Assembly (NCBI RefSeq): GCF_022399565.1
Contig: NZ_JAJTUT010000001.1
Coordinates: 1,539,336-1,603,335 of the forward strand
Origin: Flavobacterium algicola
Lineage (GTDB): Bacteria > Bacteroidota > Bacteroidia > Flavobacteriales > Flavobacteriaceae
Reading direction: 5' to 3'
Length of the DNA: 64,000 nucleotides
A program made the position numbers and the translations under genes. Below are positions 32,312-41,106 of the stretch, piece by piece. The notes beneath the pieces were generated by a model. That model was given only the letters and a program-made list of their open reading frames with translations, had not been told where the DNA came from and did no database searches. Position 1 is the stretch's first letter. The number at the start of each line of letters is the position of its first letter.

Positions 32312-35107
32312 ATGCCCCTTAATAAATTGAGACTTTTATCGAAATTTATTTTTTTTCTACTTTTCAGCATTCCCATTATAGCACAGAATAGTGATCGTGG
32401 CGTTTTGATGACTGTGGAGAACGATATTTCGTTTAAGCAACCTACTCTACTAAGCTTGGTGGTGGTAATCGAAAATACCAATGCGACTACACTAAGTGGA
32501 AAATTAAAATTTGAAGCGCTTCAAGGATTTCGAAATTTAAGTGGTGATAATTCATCTTTAAAACTGGCTCCCGGAGAAACACGCCACATTCCTGTGAAGT
32601 TTATCATAGGAGCAGACGCTATGGCTGGAACATCAGTATTTATTTGTAAACTAACTTCTGCAGACGGTACGATCATAGCACAGCATAGTACTACTCATAC
32701 TATAAATCAAGACAATACGCTAACGATCACGCCAATTGAAAGTACTATCTATCGCTTATCTAATAATCAACCTATCGCTGTCAAAGTAAAAGTGAGTAAT
32801 AAAGGTAATATTTCGCAAAGTATAACACTAGTTTGTAAGTTTCCTGACCCTTCCAATTCAAACCTTTTTATCGAACAAAATGCTACCCTTGCAGTTAAAA
32901 AAGATTCCATCTTCACGTTTACTTATCTTCCTTCTAAGGTTTTAGTTAAGCAATCTACTTATACTGTAAGAATTTCGGGTTTTAGAAATCCCGACAAAGA
33001 AATCTTTGGAAATACAACTGTTGATATTCAAAATATTTCAAGCACACAACAATACCAAGCAGTTGACTTTACGAATTTTACTCAAGAAACATCTAACGAA
33101 ATTAGCGCCAGTTACAGAAGGCTAGGTGGTGACGTAGATTTTTATCAACTCAAAGGTTCGGGTGGTATAAATATTCCGTCGGGCTATCTGTTCCTGCGCG
33201 GAAATGTTGCATTATCTAATAGTCAGCAAGCGCCATTGGTTACTAATACTAACTTAACATACCGTCAAGGAAGTAATGAGTTTAGTGTTGGAAATATCAG
33301 TAAGTTATTTGAAATGATATTTGTGGGAAGAGGTGCTGAATACAGCCATACATTTAACAAAAAAGAGAAAATCGAGTTTGGCTTTATAGATCAGAATTAC
33401 AATTTATTGGAAGAAAACAGCTGGTTAAAATACGGATATGGTTTCTATGCAAATGCTATTTTAAACCCTGAGAACAGCACCACAAATCTAACTGCGAATT
33501 ACCTGTATAGTTACGATCCATTCGAAAAAGCCAAACATAACATCATTGGAACCACTGCAAAATACGAGTTTAATCGTGATTGGAGTATGATTACCAAATT
33601 AAATGGAGGATTAAGTACCTATGATTTGAATGCATCAACTAAAACGTCATTTGCGGCAGAGTCAAATTATATCGGAAAAATAAAAGACGTTAACTTGAAC
33701 GGAAATTACTTTTTTAGCACAGATTATTATCCCGGTAATCGAAGAGGAAACATACAACTACAGCAAAGTTTTTCAACACCAATAAAAAAACACAACGTAT
33801 ATGCCAACGTAACATATGCTAATTTTGCACCCAAATACTATTCCTTTGATACAACTCAGGAATCTGCGAATACCCGATTAGATATAGGAATCAGATTTCC
33901 AAAATTTAAAAGTTTTAGTTACAATTTAGCATATCAATATCAAAGTGAGCAATCTAATAGTTTTAGCACGCTACTTGGAAACCTCGATAATAATGGAACA
34001 CAAAAAATGGCTGCACATCGTATTGCTCAGCAATTTTCATGGGTCAATAATATTTCAAGACAATCAGCTTTGTTAGGAATTGAAACAGGAGCAGTGCGTT
34101 ATCCGACAATGGCCAATGACCAATATCAGATGAAAATCAATGCGAACTATAACTATAAAAATTTCAATATAAATTCGGTGTACCAATTAGGAAGCTACTA
34201 TCTTTCTGAATACATTTTTTCGTCAGTAATAGCTGCAGATGAAGATTATCAAAAGCTTTCTTTATCATTGTTTTATAACAGTAATTTCTTGAATAATAAA
34301 CTGAACTTTAACAGCGGATTTACTTATGTGGATGACATTATATATGGCAAATCTCCGTCTGCTTTTATAAATACAAGATATAATGGCAAGTCCTTTAGTA
34401 CCTTTCTAAATTCTTCTTGGTATAATTATACGATTGGTGGTTTAATAAACAATAGTATAACGCTAGAGCTAGGTGTTACGGTAAGATTGCAAAATACTAT
34501 TTTGAATCCTGATAAAAAAAGTACAATTAAGGTAACTGCTTTTTACGATAGAAACAATAATAATAGATTGGATTCCGATGAAATTTTAGCTGCAAATTAT
34601 ACTATCAACATCAATACAATCGCCTTAAGAACAGATGAGGACGGAACTGCGTCTTACAAAAAAATCCCTTATGGTATTTATTACTTAAAGCAGTTTACTC
34701 AAGATGGATGGTATTATAATGATGCGGCAATAAATGTAGACCGACACAATTACAACCTCAATTTACCATTGCATCAAAGTGGAAAAGTAGAGGGAAAAGT
34801 TGTCTTTAACTACAATGCCGAAACAGCATTAGATTTTGAAAAGCGAGGATACGGAATTACATTCAACGTTACACAAAACGGAAAATTGATTCAGAAAATT
34901 CAAACCAATGACAACGGTAATTTTACTCTTTTTCTTCCAACTGGTGATTATAGTATAGTAATTGACGAGCAATCGCTACCGGTCAATACGTATTGTACTG
35001 TGAAAAGCCAAGATGCTAAACTTGAAACTGGAAAAATTGTTGTTATTCCTCCTTTTACAATTAATGTTAAGGAGAAAAGAATCAATACAAAGAAATTTAC
35101 AAATTGA
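32312..35107 (+). CDS. Outer-membrane barrel protein, usher-like
   Basis: 931 residues: signal peptide ending PIIAQ, two Ig-like domains (about 27-130 and 135-240), then roughly 500 residues of alternating short aromatic-ended strands (NLTYRQGSNEFSVG, YGYGFYANAIL, ANYLYSYDPF and many similar) that look like a large transmembrane barrel, then a CNA-B/SdrD-like domain (VKVTAFYDRNNNNRLDSDE with the typical acidic Ca-type loop) and another beta domain near the end. Barrel plus flanking Ig-like and C-terminal domains is how ushers are built, but no PapC/FimD signature is visible. Position last in the locus fits. Novel or divergent family. Confidence 0.6.
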   Translation: MPLNKLRLLSKFIFFLLFSIPIIAQNSDRGVLMTVENDISFKQPTLLSLVVVIENTNATTLSGKLKFEALQGFRNLSGDNSSLKLAPGETRHIPVKFIIGADAMAGTSVFICKLTSADGTIIAQHSTTHTINQDNTLTITPIESTIYRLSNNQPIAVKVKVSNKGNISQSITLVCKFPDPSNSNLFIEQNATLAVKKDSIFTFTYLPSKVLVKQSTYTVRISGFRNPDKEIFGNTTVDIQNISSTQQYQAVDFTNFTQETSNEISASYRRLGGDVDFYQLKGSGGINIPSGYLFLRGNVALSNSQQAPLVTNTNLTYRQGSNEFSVGNISKLFEMIFVGRGAEYSHTFNKKEKIEFGFIDQNYNLLEENSWLKYGYGFYANAILNPENSTTNLTANYLYSYDPFEKAKHNIIGTTAKYEFNRDWSMITKLNGGLSTYDLNASTKTSFAAESNYIGKIKDVNLNGNYFFSTDYYPGNRRGNIQLQQSFSTPIKKHNVYANVTYANFAPKYYSFDTTQESANTRLDIGIRFPKFKSFSYNLAYQYQSEQSNSFSTLLGNLDNNGTQKMAAHRIAQQFSWVNNISRQSALLGIETGAVRYPTMANDQYQMKINANYNYKNFNINSVYQLGSYYLSEYIFSSVIAADEDYQKLSLSLFYNSNFLNNKLNFNSGFTYVDDIIYGKSPSAFINTRYNGKSFSTFLNSSWYNYTIGGLINNSITLELGVTVRLQNTILNPDKKSTIKVTAFYDRNNNNRLDSDEILAANYTININTIALRTDEDGTASYKKIPYGIYYLKQFTQDGWYYNDAAINVDRHNYNLNLPLHQSGKVEGKVVFNYNAETALDFEKRGYGITFNVTQNGKLIQKIQTNDNGNFTLFLPTGDYSIVIDEQSLPVNTYCTVKSQDAKLETGKIVVIPPFTINVKEKRINTKKFTN

Positions 35108-35126
35108 TAGATGGAGAGGAAAAATT

Positions 35127-35166
35127 GTTGTTCTAGTATATAAGAAGTAGAACAACCTTTCTTTTA
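35127..35166 (+). terminator. Terminator of the fibre locus
   Basis: GTTGTTCTA (35127-35135) pairs with TAGAACAAC (35148-35156), followed by CTTTCTTTT. It lies 20 bases after the last stop. Confidence 0.75.
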
Positions 35167-35182
35167 AATTTATTCCATAAAA

Positions 35183-35208
35183 TAAGCCTCTCAATTTCTT
35201 GAAAGGCT
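35183..35208. terminator. Hairpin at the 3' side of tRNA-Met
   Basis: AAGCCT and AGGCTT arms enclose a 14-base loop directly past the tRNA 3' end on the minus strand, with T-rich flank; likely the tRNA terminator. Confidence 0.5.
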
Positions 35209-35217
35209 TGTTTTCTG

Positions 35218-35291
35218 TGGTCCCACCTGGGCTCGAACCAGGGACCACCTGATTATGAGTCAGGTGCTCTAACCAGCTGAGCTATAGGACC
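35218..35291 (-). tRNA. tRNA with anticodon CAT (Met; Ile2 not excluded)
   Basis: Seventy-four bases fold as a cloverleaf: acceptor GGTCCTA/TGGGACC, D arm AGCTCAGCTGGTTAGAGCA, anticodon stem CCTGA/TCAGG with loop CTCATAA, and T arm CCTGGTTCGAGCCCAGG. CAT serves Met, or Ile AUA after lysidine modification of the same anticodon; sequence alone does not decide. The 3' CCA is not encoded (CAG follows). First acceptor pairs have the normal G-C, so it is not the initiator type. Confidence 0.9.
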
Positions 35292-35434
35292 GGTTATGAG
35301 AGTGCAATATTACTACTATTTTTCGTTTGCTCCAAATATTTTTTAATTTGTTTTTAAAGATCTGCTACGAACAAAATTTTTATAGATTCAAATGAATTGA
35401 TTATTAGTGTGCTAAAGGGATTTTGAGTAAAAAA

Positions 35435-35836
35435 TTATTTTATTTCCTGACACAGTTCGATCAAAACACCATTAGTATTTTTTGGATGCAAGAAGACAAC
35501 GCGCTTATTATCTGCTCCTTTTTTTGGAAATTCATCTATAAAAATAAAACCTTCCTGCTTTAAACGAATTATTTCCTGCTCAATGTCATCTACTTCAAAA
35601 GCAATATGATGTATTCCTTCTCCCTTTTTTGCTAGAAATTTAGCAATAGAACTTTCAGGATTTGTGGCGGCGAGCAACTCAATTTTGTTTGGCCCACTTT
35701 TAAAAAATAATGTTTCGACACCTTCGTGAGCCACTGATTCAGAATGGTAAGCGGCGACACCAAGCAATTTTTCAAAAAGTTGGTTCGAGAATTCTAAATT
35801 TTCGACTGCGATACCGATATGTTCAATTTTCTTCAT
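35435..35836 (-). CDS. mce: Methylmalonyl-CoA epimerase
   Basis: 133 residues starting at the ATG at 35836 (MKKIEHIGIAVENLEFS, the family start; a longer frame reaches 35923). Glyoxalase-fold motifs: IEHIGIAVENLE, NKIELLAATNPES, KGEGIHHIAFEVDDI and NGVLIELCQ, with metal-binding His6, His86-87 region and Glu near the end. It interconverts the R and S forms of methylmalonyl-CoA in propionate metabolism or odd-chain and amino acid breakdown. Single-gene unit, minus strand. Confidence 0.9.
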   Translation of the reverse strand: MKKIEHIGIAVENLEFSNQLFEKLLGVAAYHSESVAHEGVETLFFKSGPNKIELLAATNPESSIAKFLAKKGEGIHHIAFEVDDIEQEIIRLKQEGFIFIDEFPKKGADNKRVVFLHPKNTNGVLIELCQEIK

Positions 35837-36002
35837 TTGAGAATGGTTTTTCATTAGTCGTGATTTGTACGTAAAGTTAAAACATCTATAATTAGGTTTT
35901 CTATTCTCATTGTGTTTTACCAATTAACCTATAATAATTTATTAAAAATTTCGATAGCCGTAAATATAATTGTTATTTTGTACTCTTTAATTTTGATAAC
36001 AG

Positions 36003-37700
36003 ATGTTCAAAAAAATTTTCATTGCTTTTTGTTTGATTCTTGCACTATCGCTTTTAGGCTGCGCCAAAAGAGGAAGTATTACTGGTGGTCTTAAAGATAC
36101 TTTACCTCCAGTACTTAAGAGTAGTTTTCCAAAAAATTTCACGACTAACTTTACAGCCAAAGAAATCAATCTTACGTTTGATGAGTATATAAAATTGAAA
36201 GACATGAGCAAGCAACTCGTGATTTCGCCACCAATGAAAAATGAACCATTGATTTTACCAACAAACGCAACAAAGTTTTTAAAAATTGAAATCAAAGATA
36301 CGTTGCAACCCAATACAACTTATAGTTTCAATTTTGGGCAAAGTATTACCGATAATAATGAAGGAAATGCGTTAAACCAATTTAAGTATGTGTTTTCTAC
36401 AGGGAGTTATATCGATTCCTTATCACTTGCTGGGACTATTAAAGATGCTTATAATAAAGAGTTTGATAATTTTGTATCAATAATGTTATATGAGATGGAT
36501 GATAAATACACTGATTCCATCGTTTACAACCAAATGCCGCGCTATATAACGAATACACTCGATAGCATGAAAACTTTTAAACTTGAAAATTTAAAAGCAG
36601 GTAAGTATATGCTCGTGGCATTAAAGGACGCTAATAAAAACAACAAGTTTAATTCTAAAGAAGATAAAATCGGATTTATAAAGCAAGCGATTACCATACC
36701 AAATGATACTTTATACGAGCTTGAATTATTTAAAGAAACAATTCCTTTTAAAGCATACAAACCAACGCAAGCGAGTGGGAACAGATTGTTTTTAGGTTAT
36801 GATGGTACACAAAACTTTAAACTTTCAAAACCGACTGTTGTACTAAAAAGGGGCAGCGAAATTCTTCCGACAATTATAACGCAGATGCCAAAGAAAGATT
36901 CCTTACAAATTTGGTACAAGCCTTTAAAAAATGATAGTCTTTCTATTGAAATAAAAAAGGATCAATATGCAAAAGATTATAGTTTTAAGATAAGAGATCA
37001 AAATAAGAAAGACACACTGAACGTTTCAACTTTGCAAAGTGGAACAATAGGATTCAATGATAGATTTACACTTGATGCTTCTACACCGTTGGTTACTATT
37101 GATAAGACCAAGATGAGGTTGATTAATAATGCAAAAGAAGAAGTGCCTTTTGAAACGGAACAAGATATTTTTAATCAAAAATTATATTTTGACTTTAAAA
37201 AAGAACCCGCAGAGAAGTACAGTCTAACGCTTTTGCCAGGCGCATTGACTGACTTTTTTGATGAAAAGAGCGATACATTGACCTATAAATTTGATACAAA
37301 ACCTTTAGATCAAGTAGGGAATCTCAAAATTCAATTGCAAAATGTTAAAAAATTCCCTGTGATTGTGGAGCTTACAAATGATGCAGGAGATGTAAAAGCT
37401 TCAAAATATACTAGTGGTGAAACTGTAATAAATTTTAATTTGATTGAACCGTCGCTCTATACGCTTCGTATTATTTATGATGATAACAAAAATGAGCAAT
37501 ATGACACGGGTAGCTTTTTAGAAAAACGATACTCAGAGGAAGTAGTCTATTATTCGAAGCAGATTGATGTTCGAATTAACTGGGATGTCGAGCAATCTTT
37601 TGATGTAAGTCTTCCTTATATTCCCGAACCCAAAGATAAAACAGGTAAAAAGAACGAAAAAGGCGCAAAACCAGCAAATAGAAAACCCGAGTTAAATTAA
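36003..37700 (+). CDS. Ig-like domain (Big_5) lipoprotein
   Basis: 565 residues: lipoprotein signal peptide with lipobox LLGC, Cys20, then TGGLKDTLPPVLKSSFPKN and an Ig-like N-terminal domain (NLTFDEYIKLKDMSKQLVISPP) typical of Bacteroidota Big_5 proteins, a DKDANK-like segment (LVALKDANKNNKFNSKEDKIGF) in the middle, and a C-terminal DNKNEQYDTGSFLEKR stretch of the same kind. A Lys-rich end follows. Outer-membrane-associated protein of unknown function, common in this family of bacteria. Confidence 0.82.
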   Translation: MFKKIFIAFCLILALSLLGCAKRGSITGGLKDTLPPVLKSSFPKNFTTNFTAKEINLTFDEYIKLKDMSKQLVISPPMKNEPLILPTNATKFLKIEIKDTLQPNTTYSFNFGQSITDNNEGNALNQFKYVFSTGSYIDSLSLAGTIKDAYNKEFDNFVSIMLYEMDDKYTDSIVYNQMPRYITNTLDSMKTFKLENLKAGKYMLVALKDANKNNKFNSKEDKIGFIKQAITIPNDTLYELELFKETIPFKAYKPTQASGNRLFLGYDGTQNFKLSKPTVVLKRGSEILPTIITQMPKKDSLQIWYKPLKNDSLSIEIKKDQYAKDYSFKIRDQNKKDTLNVSTLQSGTIGFNDRFTLDASTPLVTIDKTKMRLINNAKEEVPFETEQDIFNQKLYFDFKKEPAEKYSLTLLPGALTDFFDEKSDTLTYKFDTKPLDQVGNLKIQLQNVKKFPVIVELTNDAGDVKASKYTSGETVINFNLIEPSLYTLRIIYDDNKNEQYDTGSFLEKRYSEEVVYYSKQIDVRINWDVEQSFDVSLPYIPEPKDKTGKKNEKGAKPANRKPELN

Positions 37701-37707
37701 GCCGTAG

Positions 37708-38475
37708 CTAAAGTTCAATTTTAAAAGTATCACCATCATTCAGGAAATTGAATTGTTGTCTGGTATTTCGAACTAATTCTAGATCAATCTCATCTACAAA
37801 AATACTTTCGGTTTCTGTAGGTGCAATGCAATATTCTCCTAGTGGAGCGATCAACTGTGAGTGGCCATTATACGATAGGTGATTGGCGTCTTGTCCAACT
37901 CTGTTTACACCAATGGTGTAGCATAAATTTTCGATTGCACGAGCGCGTAGTAAGCTGTCCCATGCTAGAATTCTTGTTTCTGGCCAGTTGGCGACATATA
38001 CTAGTAAATCGTAATTTTCTTTATTTCGAGAAAAAACTGGGAAACGTAAATCATAACAAACTAGTAAACAAATCTTCCATCCTAAATAATTTACAATCAA
38101 TTTTTGGTTTCCAGCGCTGTAAATTTTCTCCTCGCCTGCAAGCGTAAATAGATGTCTCTTATCGTAATGTTGAATGCTGCCAGAGGGTGAGACAAATAGC
38201 AGTCGATTATAATAGTTTTCATTTTCAGTAATGACGACGCTTCCTGTAATCGCACAATTTCTAGACTTTGCTATTTTTTGCATCCAGACAACTGTATCGC
38301 CAGTCATAGTTTCTGCAATTTTGGTAGTATTCATTGTAAATCCCGTACTAAACATTTCGGGTAGCACAATTAATTCGATATCTGTATTTAAATCGCTGAT
38401 TTTTTTCTCAAACTCAGTTCTGTTGACTGTTGGATTTTCCCAGACCAAAGCCGATTGTATCAAAGCTATTTTCAT
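37708..38475 (-). CDS. Nitrilase-superfamily amidohydrolase (omega-amidase YafV-like)
   Basis: 255 residues from the ATG at 38475 (the frame from 38574 adds an unrelated leader). The Glu-Lys-Cys triad is present: Glu40 in VLPEMF, Lys106 in HYDKRHLF and Cys140 in LLVCYDLRFP, together with a VGIN-like motif GVNRVGQDAN and a GHSQLIAPLGE strand. The YafV/omega-amidase branch hydrolyses 2-oxoglutaramate-type substrates; this assignment comes from the H-YDKRHLF and CYDLRFP context. Convergent with the preceding lipoprotein gene. Confidence 0.85.
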   Translation of the reverse strand: MKIALIQSALVWENPTVNRTEFEKKISDLNTDIELIVLPEMFSTGFTMNTTKIAETMTGDTVVWMQKIAKSRNCAITGSVVITENENYYNRLLFVSPSGSIQHYDKRHLFTLAGEEKIYSAGNQKLIVNYLGWKICLLVCYDLRFPVFSRNKENYDLLVYVANWPETRILAWDSLLRARAIENLCYTIGVNRVGQDANHLSYNGHSQLIAPLGEYCIAPTETESIFVDEIDLELVRNTRQQFNFLNDGDTFKIEL

Positions 38476-38855
38476 TTCTAAATTTTTTATAAAGGTAAGT
38501 ATTCTGTAGAAAAGTGAAGGAGTAGGGAAGTAGGCTTTTTTAAGAGTAGCTTCTGTCGCTCCCGGATCTTCCAATGGCTATCTTTTGCTGTGGCAAAATT
38601 AAGGTAATGATACTTTTATCGAGGGTTAATGGCTACTCTCTATCGTTATGATGTTATATTCAAATTTTTTGACTAGAATATTATAAAGAAGTTTTTTAGG
38701 ATTCAGGAATACTTTTAGAATGCTACTGCATAATCTGTTTTTAGACGATGAATGTTGTAATTCTTGATGGCAATAAAGGGACTTTCTCATCTTGCATTTT
38801 CTAGGCTGTCAATTCTCAATTCAATTCACTAAATTTGCATTCAAAATAAAACCAA
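38476..38855. other. Intergenic region between divergent amidohydrolase and queD-like gene
   Basis: 380 bases carrying promoters for both neighbours. No gene or RNA structure recognised. Confidence 0.5.
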
Positions 38856-39308
38856 ATGAGCAATATTAGAATCACCAAACAATTCAATTTTGAAACCGGA
38901 CATGCCCTTTATGGGTATGATGGTAAATGTAAAAACGTACACGGTCATAGTTATAAATTGTCTGTAACGGTTATGGGGCGCCCAATTAAGGACCGTAATA
39001 ATGTGAAGTTTGGAATGGTGATAGATTTCTCTGACTTGAAAAAAATTGTCACAGAAGAAATTGTAGATCAGTTTGATCATGCAACAGTTTTTAATGAAAC
39101 AACTCCGCATATTGAATTGGCAAGAGAATTGCAAAATCGCGGACACCACGTGATCTTGGTTGATTACCAACCTACAAGTGAAAACATGGTGATTGATTTT
39201 TCTAAAAGAATCATTAGTCGTTTACCAGAAGGGATCGAACTATTTTCTTTGAAATTACAAGAAACTGAATCATCTTTTGCAGAATGGTTCGCGAGTGATA
39301 ACTTATAA
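38856..39308 (+). CDS. queD: 6-pyruvoyl-tetrahydropterin / 6-carboxytetrahydropterin synthase family
   Basis: 150 residues with zinc ligands His16, His29 and His31 (FETGHALYG, NVHGHSYK), a Cys25 nucleophile candidate, FDHATVFNE and LKLQETESSFAEW with the substrate-binding Glu. In most bacteria this family makes 6-carboxytetrahydropterin for queuosine; pterin synthesis is the alternative. The next gene, lpxH, follows by 23 bases, so both may be in one transcript. Confidence 0.88.
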   Translation: MSNIRITKQFNFETGHALYGYDGKCKNVHGHSYKLSVTVMGRPIKDRNNVKFGMVIDFSDLKKIVTEEIVDQFDHATVFNETTPHIELARELQNRGHHVILVDYQPTSENMVIDFSKRIISRLPEGIELFSLKLQETESSFAEWFASDNL

Positions 39309-39331
39309 TTTCAATTTTTGAAAATTATTTC

Positions 39332-40087
39332 ATGCTATTAGCCAATAATAAAAAAATATATTTTGCTTCTGATCAACATTTTGGAGCACCAACAGCTGAG
39401 TTGAGCTTACCACGAGAAAAGAAATTTGTCGCTTGGCTGGACGAGATTAAACAAGATGCCGAGGCGATTTTTCTACTAGGCGATTTATTTGACTTTTGGT
39501 TTGAATATAAAACAGTTGTTCCAAAAGGTTTCATGCGCGTATTGGGTAAGCTAGCCGAAATACGAGATAGTGGCATTCCGATTTACTTTTTTGTGGGAAA
39601 CCACGATTTATGGATGCGCAATTATTTTGAAACCGAATTAAATATCCCTGTCTATCACGATAATCAAGAATTTACCTTTGGAGGTAAAACTTTTTTGATA
39701 GGACATGGTGACGGCAAGGGACCAGGAGATTTAGGATACAAACGCATGAAGAAAGTATTTGTTCATCCGGTTTCTAAATGGCTTTTTGGATGGTTGCACC
39801 CAGATATAGGTGTTGGACTAGCTCAGTATTTGTCAGTCAAAAACAAAATGATATCAGGAGAAGCCGATGTGAAGTTTCTGGGAGACGATAAAGAATGGCT
39901 TATCTTATATGCCAAACGAAAACTAGAGACCAAGCATTATAATTATTTCATATTTGGCCATCGCCACTTACCCATGATTAAGTCTATTGGTGAAAATTCA
40001 GAATACGTCAATTTGGGAGATTGGATTACCTATTTTACTTTTGGTGAATTCAATGGAGATACATTCGAAATAAAAGAATATAAATAA
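39332..40087 (+). CDS. lpxH: UDP-2,3-diacylglucosamine diphosphatase
   Basis: 251 residues of the calcineurin-like phosphoesterase fold: Asp14 and His16 (ASDQHFGAP), Asp51 (LLGDLFDFWFE), Asn90-His91 (FFVGNHDLW), His125 (LIGHGDGKG), and FGHRHLP. The DLFDFWFEY and GHGDG sequences mark LpxH, the lipid A enzyme that removes UMP from UDP-2,3-diacylglucosamine at the inner membrane. It links with the LpxR-like gene elsewhere in the window as lipid A biology. Confidence 0.92.
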   Translation: MLLANNKKIYFASDQHFGAPTAELSLPREKKFVAWLDEIKQDAEAIFLLGDLFDFWFEYKTVVPKGFMRVLGKLAEIRDSGIPIYFFVGNHDLWMRNYFETELNIPVYHDNQEFTFGGKTFLIGHGDGKGPGDLGYKRMKKVFVHPVSKWLFGWLHPDIGVGLAQYLSVKNKMISGEADVKFLGDDKEWLILYAKRKLETKHYNYFIFGHRHLPMIKSIGENSEYVNLGDWITYFTFGEFNGDTFEIKEYK

Positions 40088-40187
40088 AATTTGATTTTGT
40101 TTTGACGCAATATCTTAACGCTATTTGTTTTTTCTTTTTTGTAAAATTTTGTTTATTAGCTCTCGATTATAACATTTAAATTTAAAT

Positions 40188-41003
40188 ATGAAAAATTTAA
40201 TTTTGGCACTGACAGTCAGTGTAGGTTTTGCAAGTTTTGCCGCTCCAAATTGGGGTAAAACGGGGCATAGAACAGTGGGAGAAATAGCTGCCAAACATTT
40301 AAAAAGTAGCACCTCAAAAAAGATTAGTGCTCTTTTGAATAATGAATCTATGGCAGTTGCAGCCGTTTTTGCAGATGATATTAAAAGTGATTCCCAGTTC
40401 AATAAATTTGGATCTTGGCATTATGTTAATTTCGATGGAGAAAAGAAATATAAAGAAGATCCCATCAATCCAGAAGGTGATGTATTGCAAGGGATAAAAG
40501 CATCTATTGAGAAAATTCGCTCTGACGAGACATCAAATGATGAAAAGAAATTTTACCTAAAATTATTAATTCATTTTGTTGGTGATTTGCACATGCCTTT
40601 ACATGCAGGTAACCTAGCCGATAAAGGAGGAAATGATGTTAAAGTAAAATGGTTTGGAGGAGATTCAAACTTGCACCGCGTTTGGGATTCTGACATGATT
40701 GATGATTACCAGATGAGTTACACAGAATTGGCGACCAACAATGATGAAATGGTTACTAAGGCACAAATTGAAGAATTTGAAAAAGGTACCTTGTTGGAGT
40801 GGGTTGTCGAATCAAGACAATTGGCGTTGAAATTATATAGTGAAACACACCAAGATGAAAAGTTAGGGTACAAATACATGTATCAAAATTTTCCGATTGC
40901 TCAAAATCAATTAGAAAAAGGTGGAGTACGATTGGCATTGATCCTAAATGAAGTTTTCAAAAATAAATCAAAATGGTTAGATGGTTTCCTTGCTGATTTG
41001 TAA
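40188..41003 (+). CDS. S1/P1-type nuclease, exported
   Basis: 271 residues with a signal peptide (MKNLILALTVSVGFASFAA). The mature protein begins near Trp22, the metal-ligating N-terminal residue of this family, followed by GHRTVGEIAAKHL with His27. Further zinc-site motifs: SWHYVNFD, FVGDLHMPLHAGN and NLHRVWDSDMI. Zn-dependent cleavage of single-stranded RNA/DNA in the periplasm or outside. A strong terminator follows. Confidence 0.9.
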   Translation: MKNLILALTVSVGFASFAAPNWGKTGHRTVGEIAAKHLKSSTSKKISALLNNESMAVAAVFADDIKSDSQFNKFGSWHYVNFDGEKKYKEDPINPEGDVLQGIKASIEKIRSDETSNDEKKFYLKLLIHFVGDLHMPLHAGNLADKGGNDVKVKWFGGDSNLHRVWDSDMIDDYQMSYTELATNNDEMVTKAQIEEFEKGTLLEWVVESRQLALKLYSETHQDEKLGYKYMYQNFPIAQNQLEKGGVRLALILNEVFKNKSKWLDGFLADL

Positions 41004-41041
41004 TATCAAAAATTAAAATAATTATCAATTTATATTTTATA

Positions 41042-41074
41042 ACAAAAGCTCCAAAATTATTTTGGAGCTTTTGT
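41042..41074 (+). terminator. Terminator of the S1/P1 nuclease gene
   Basis: CAAAAGCTCCAAAA and TTTTGGAGCTTTTG form a long perfect stem; the T run is within the arm. The promoter and the first possible start codon of the next gene begin inside it. Confidence 0.85.
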
Positions 41075-41094
41075 ATTTAAGTTTACTATTTTTG
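41061..41094 (+). promoter_or_regulatory. Candidate promoter of the LuxE-like gene
   Basis: TTTG (41061-41064), 22 bases, TATTTTTG (41087-41094) match TTTG and TAnnTTTG. The -33 element is inside the preceding terminator. Confidence 0.5.
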
Positions 41095-41106
41095 CTAAAA
41101 AAAAAC

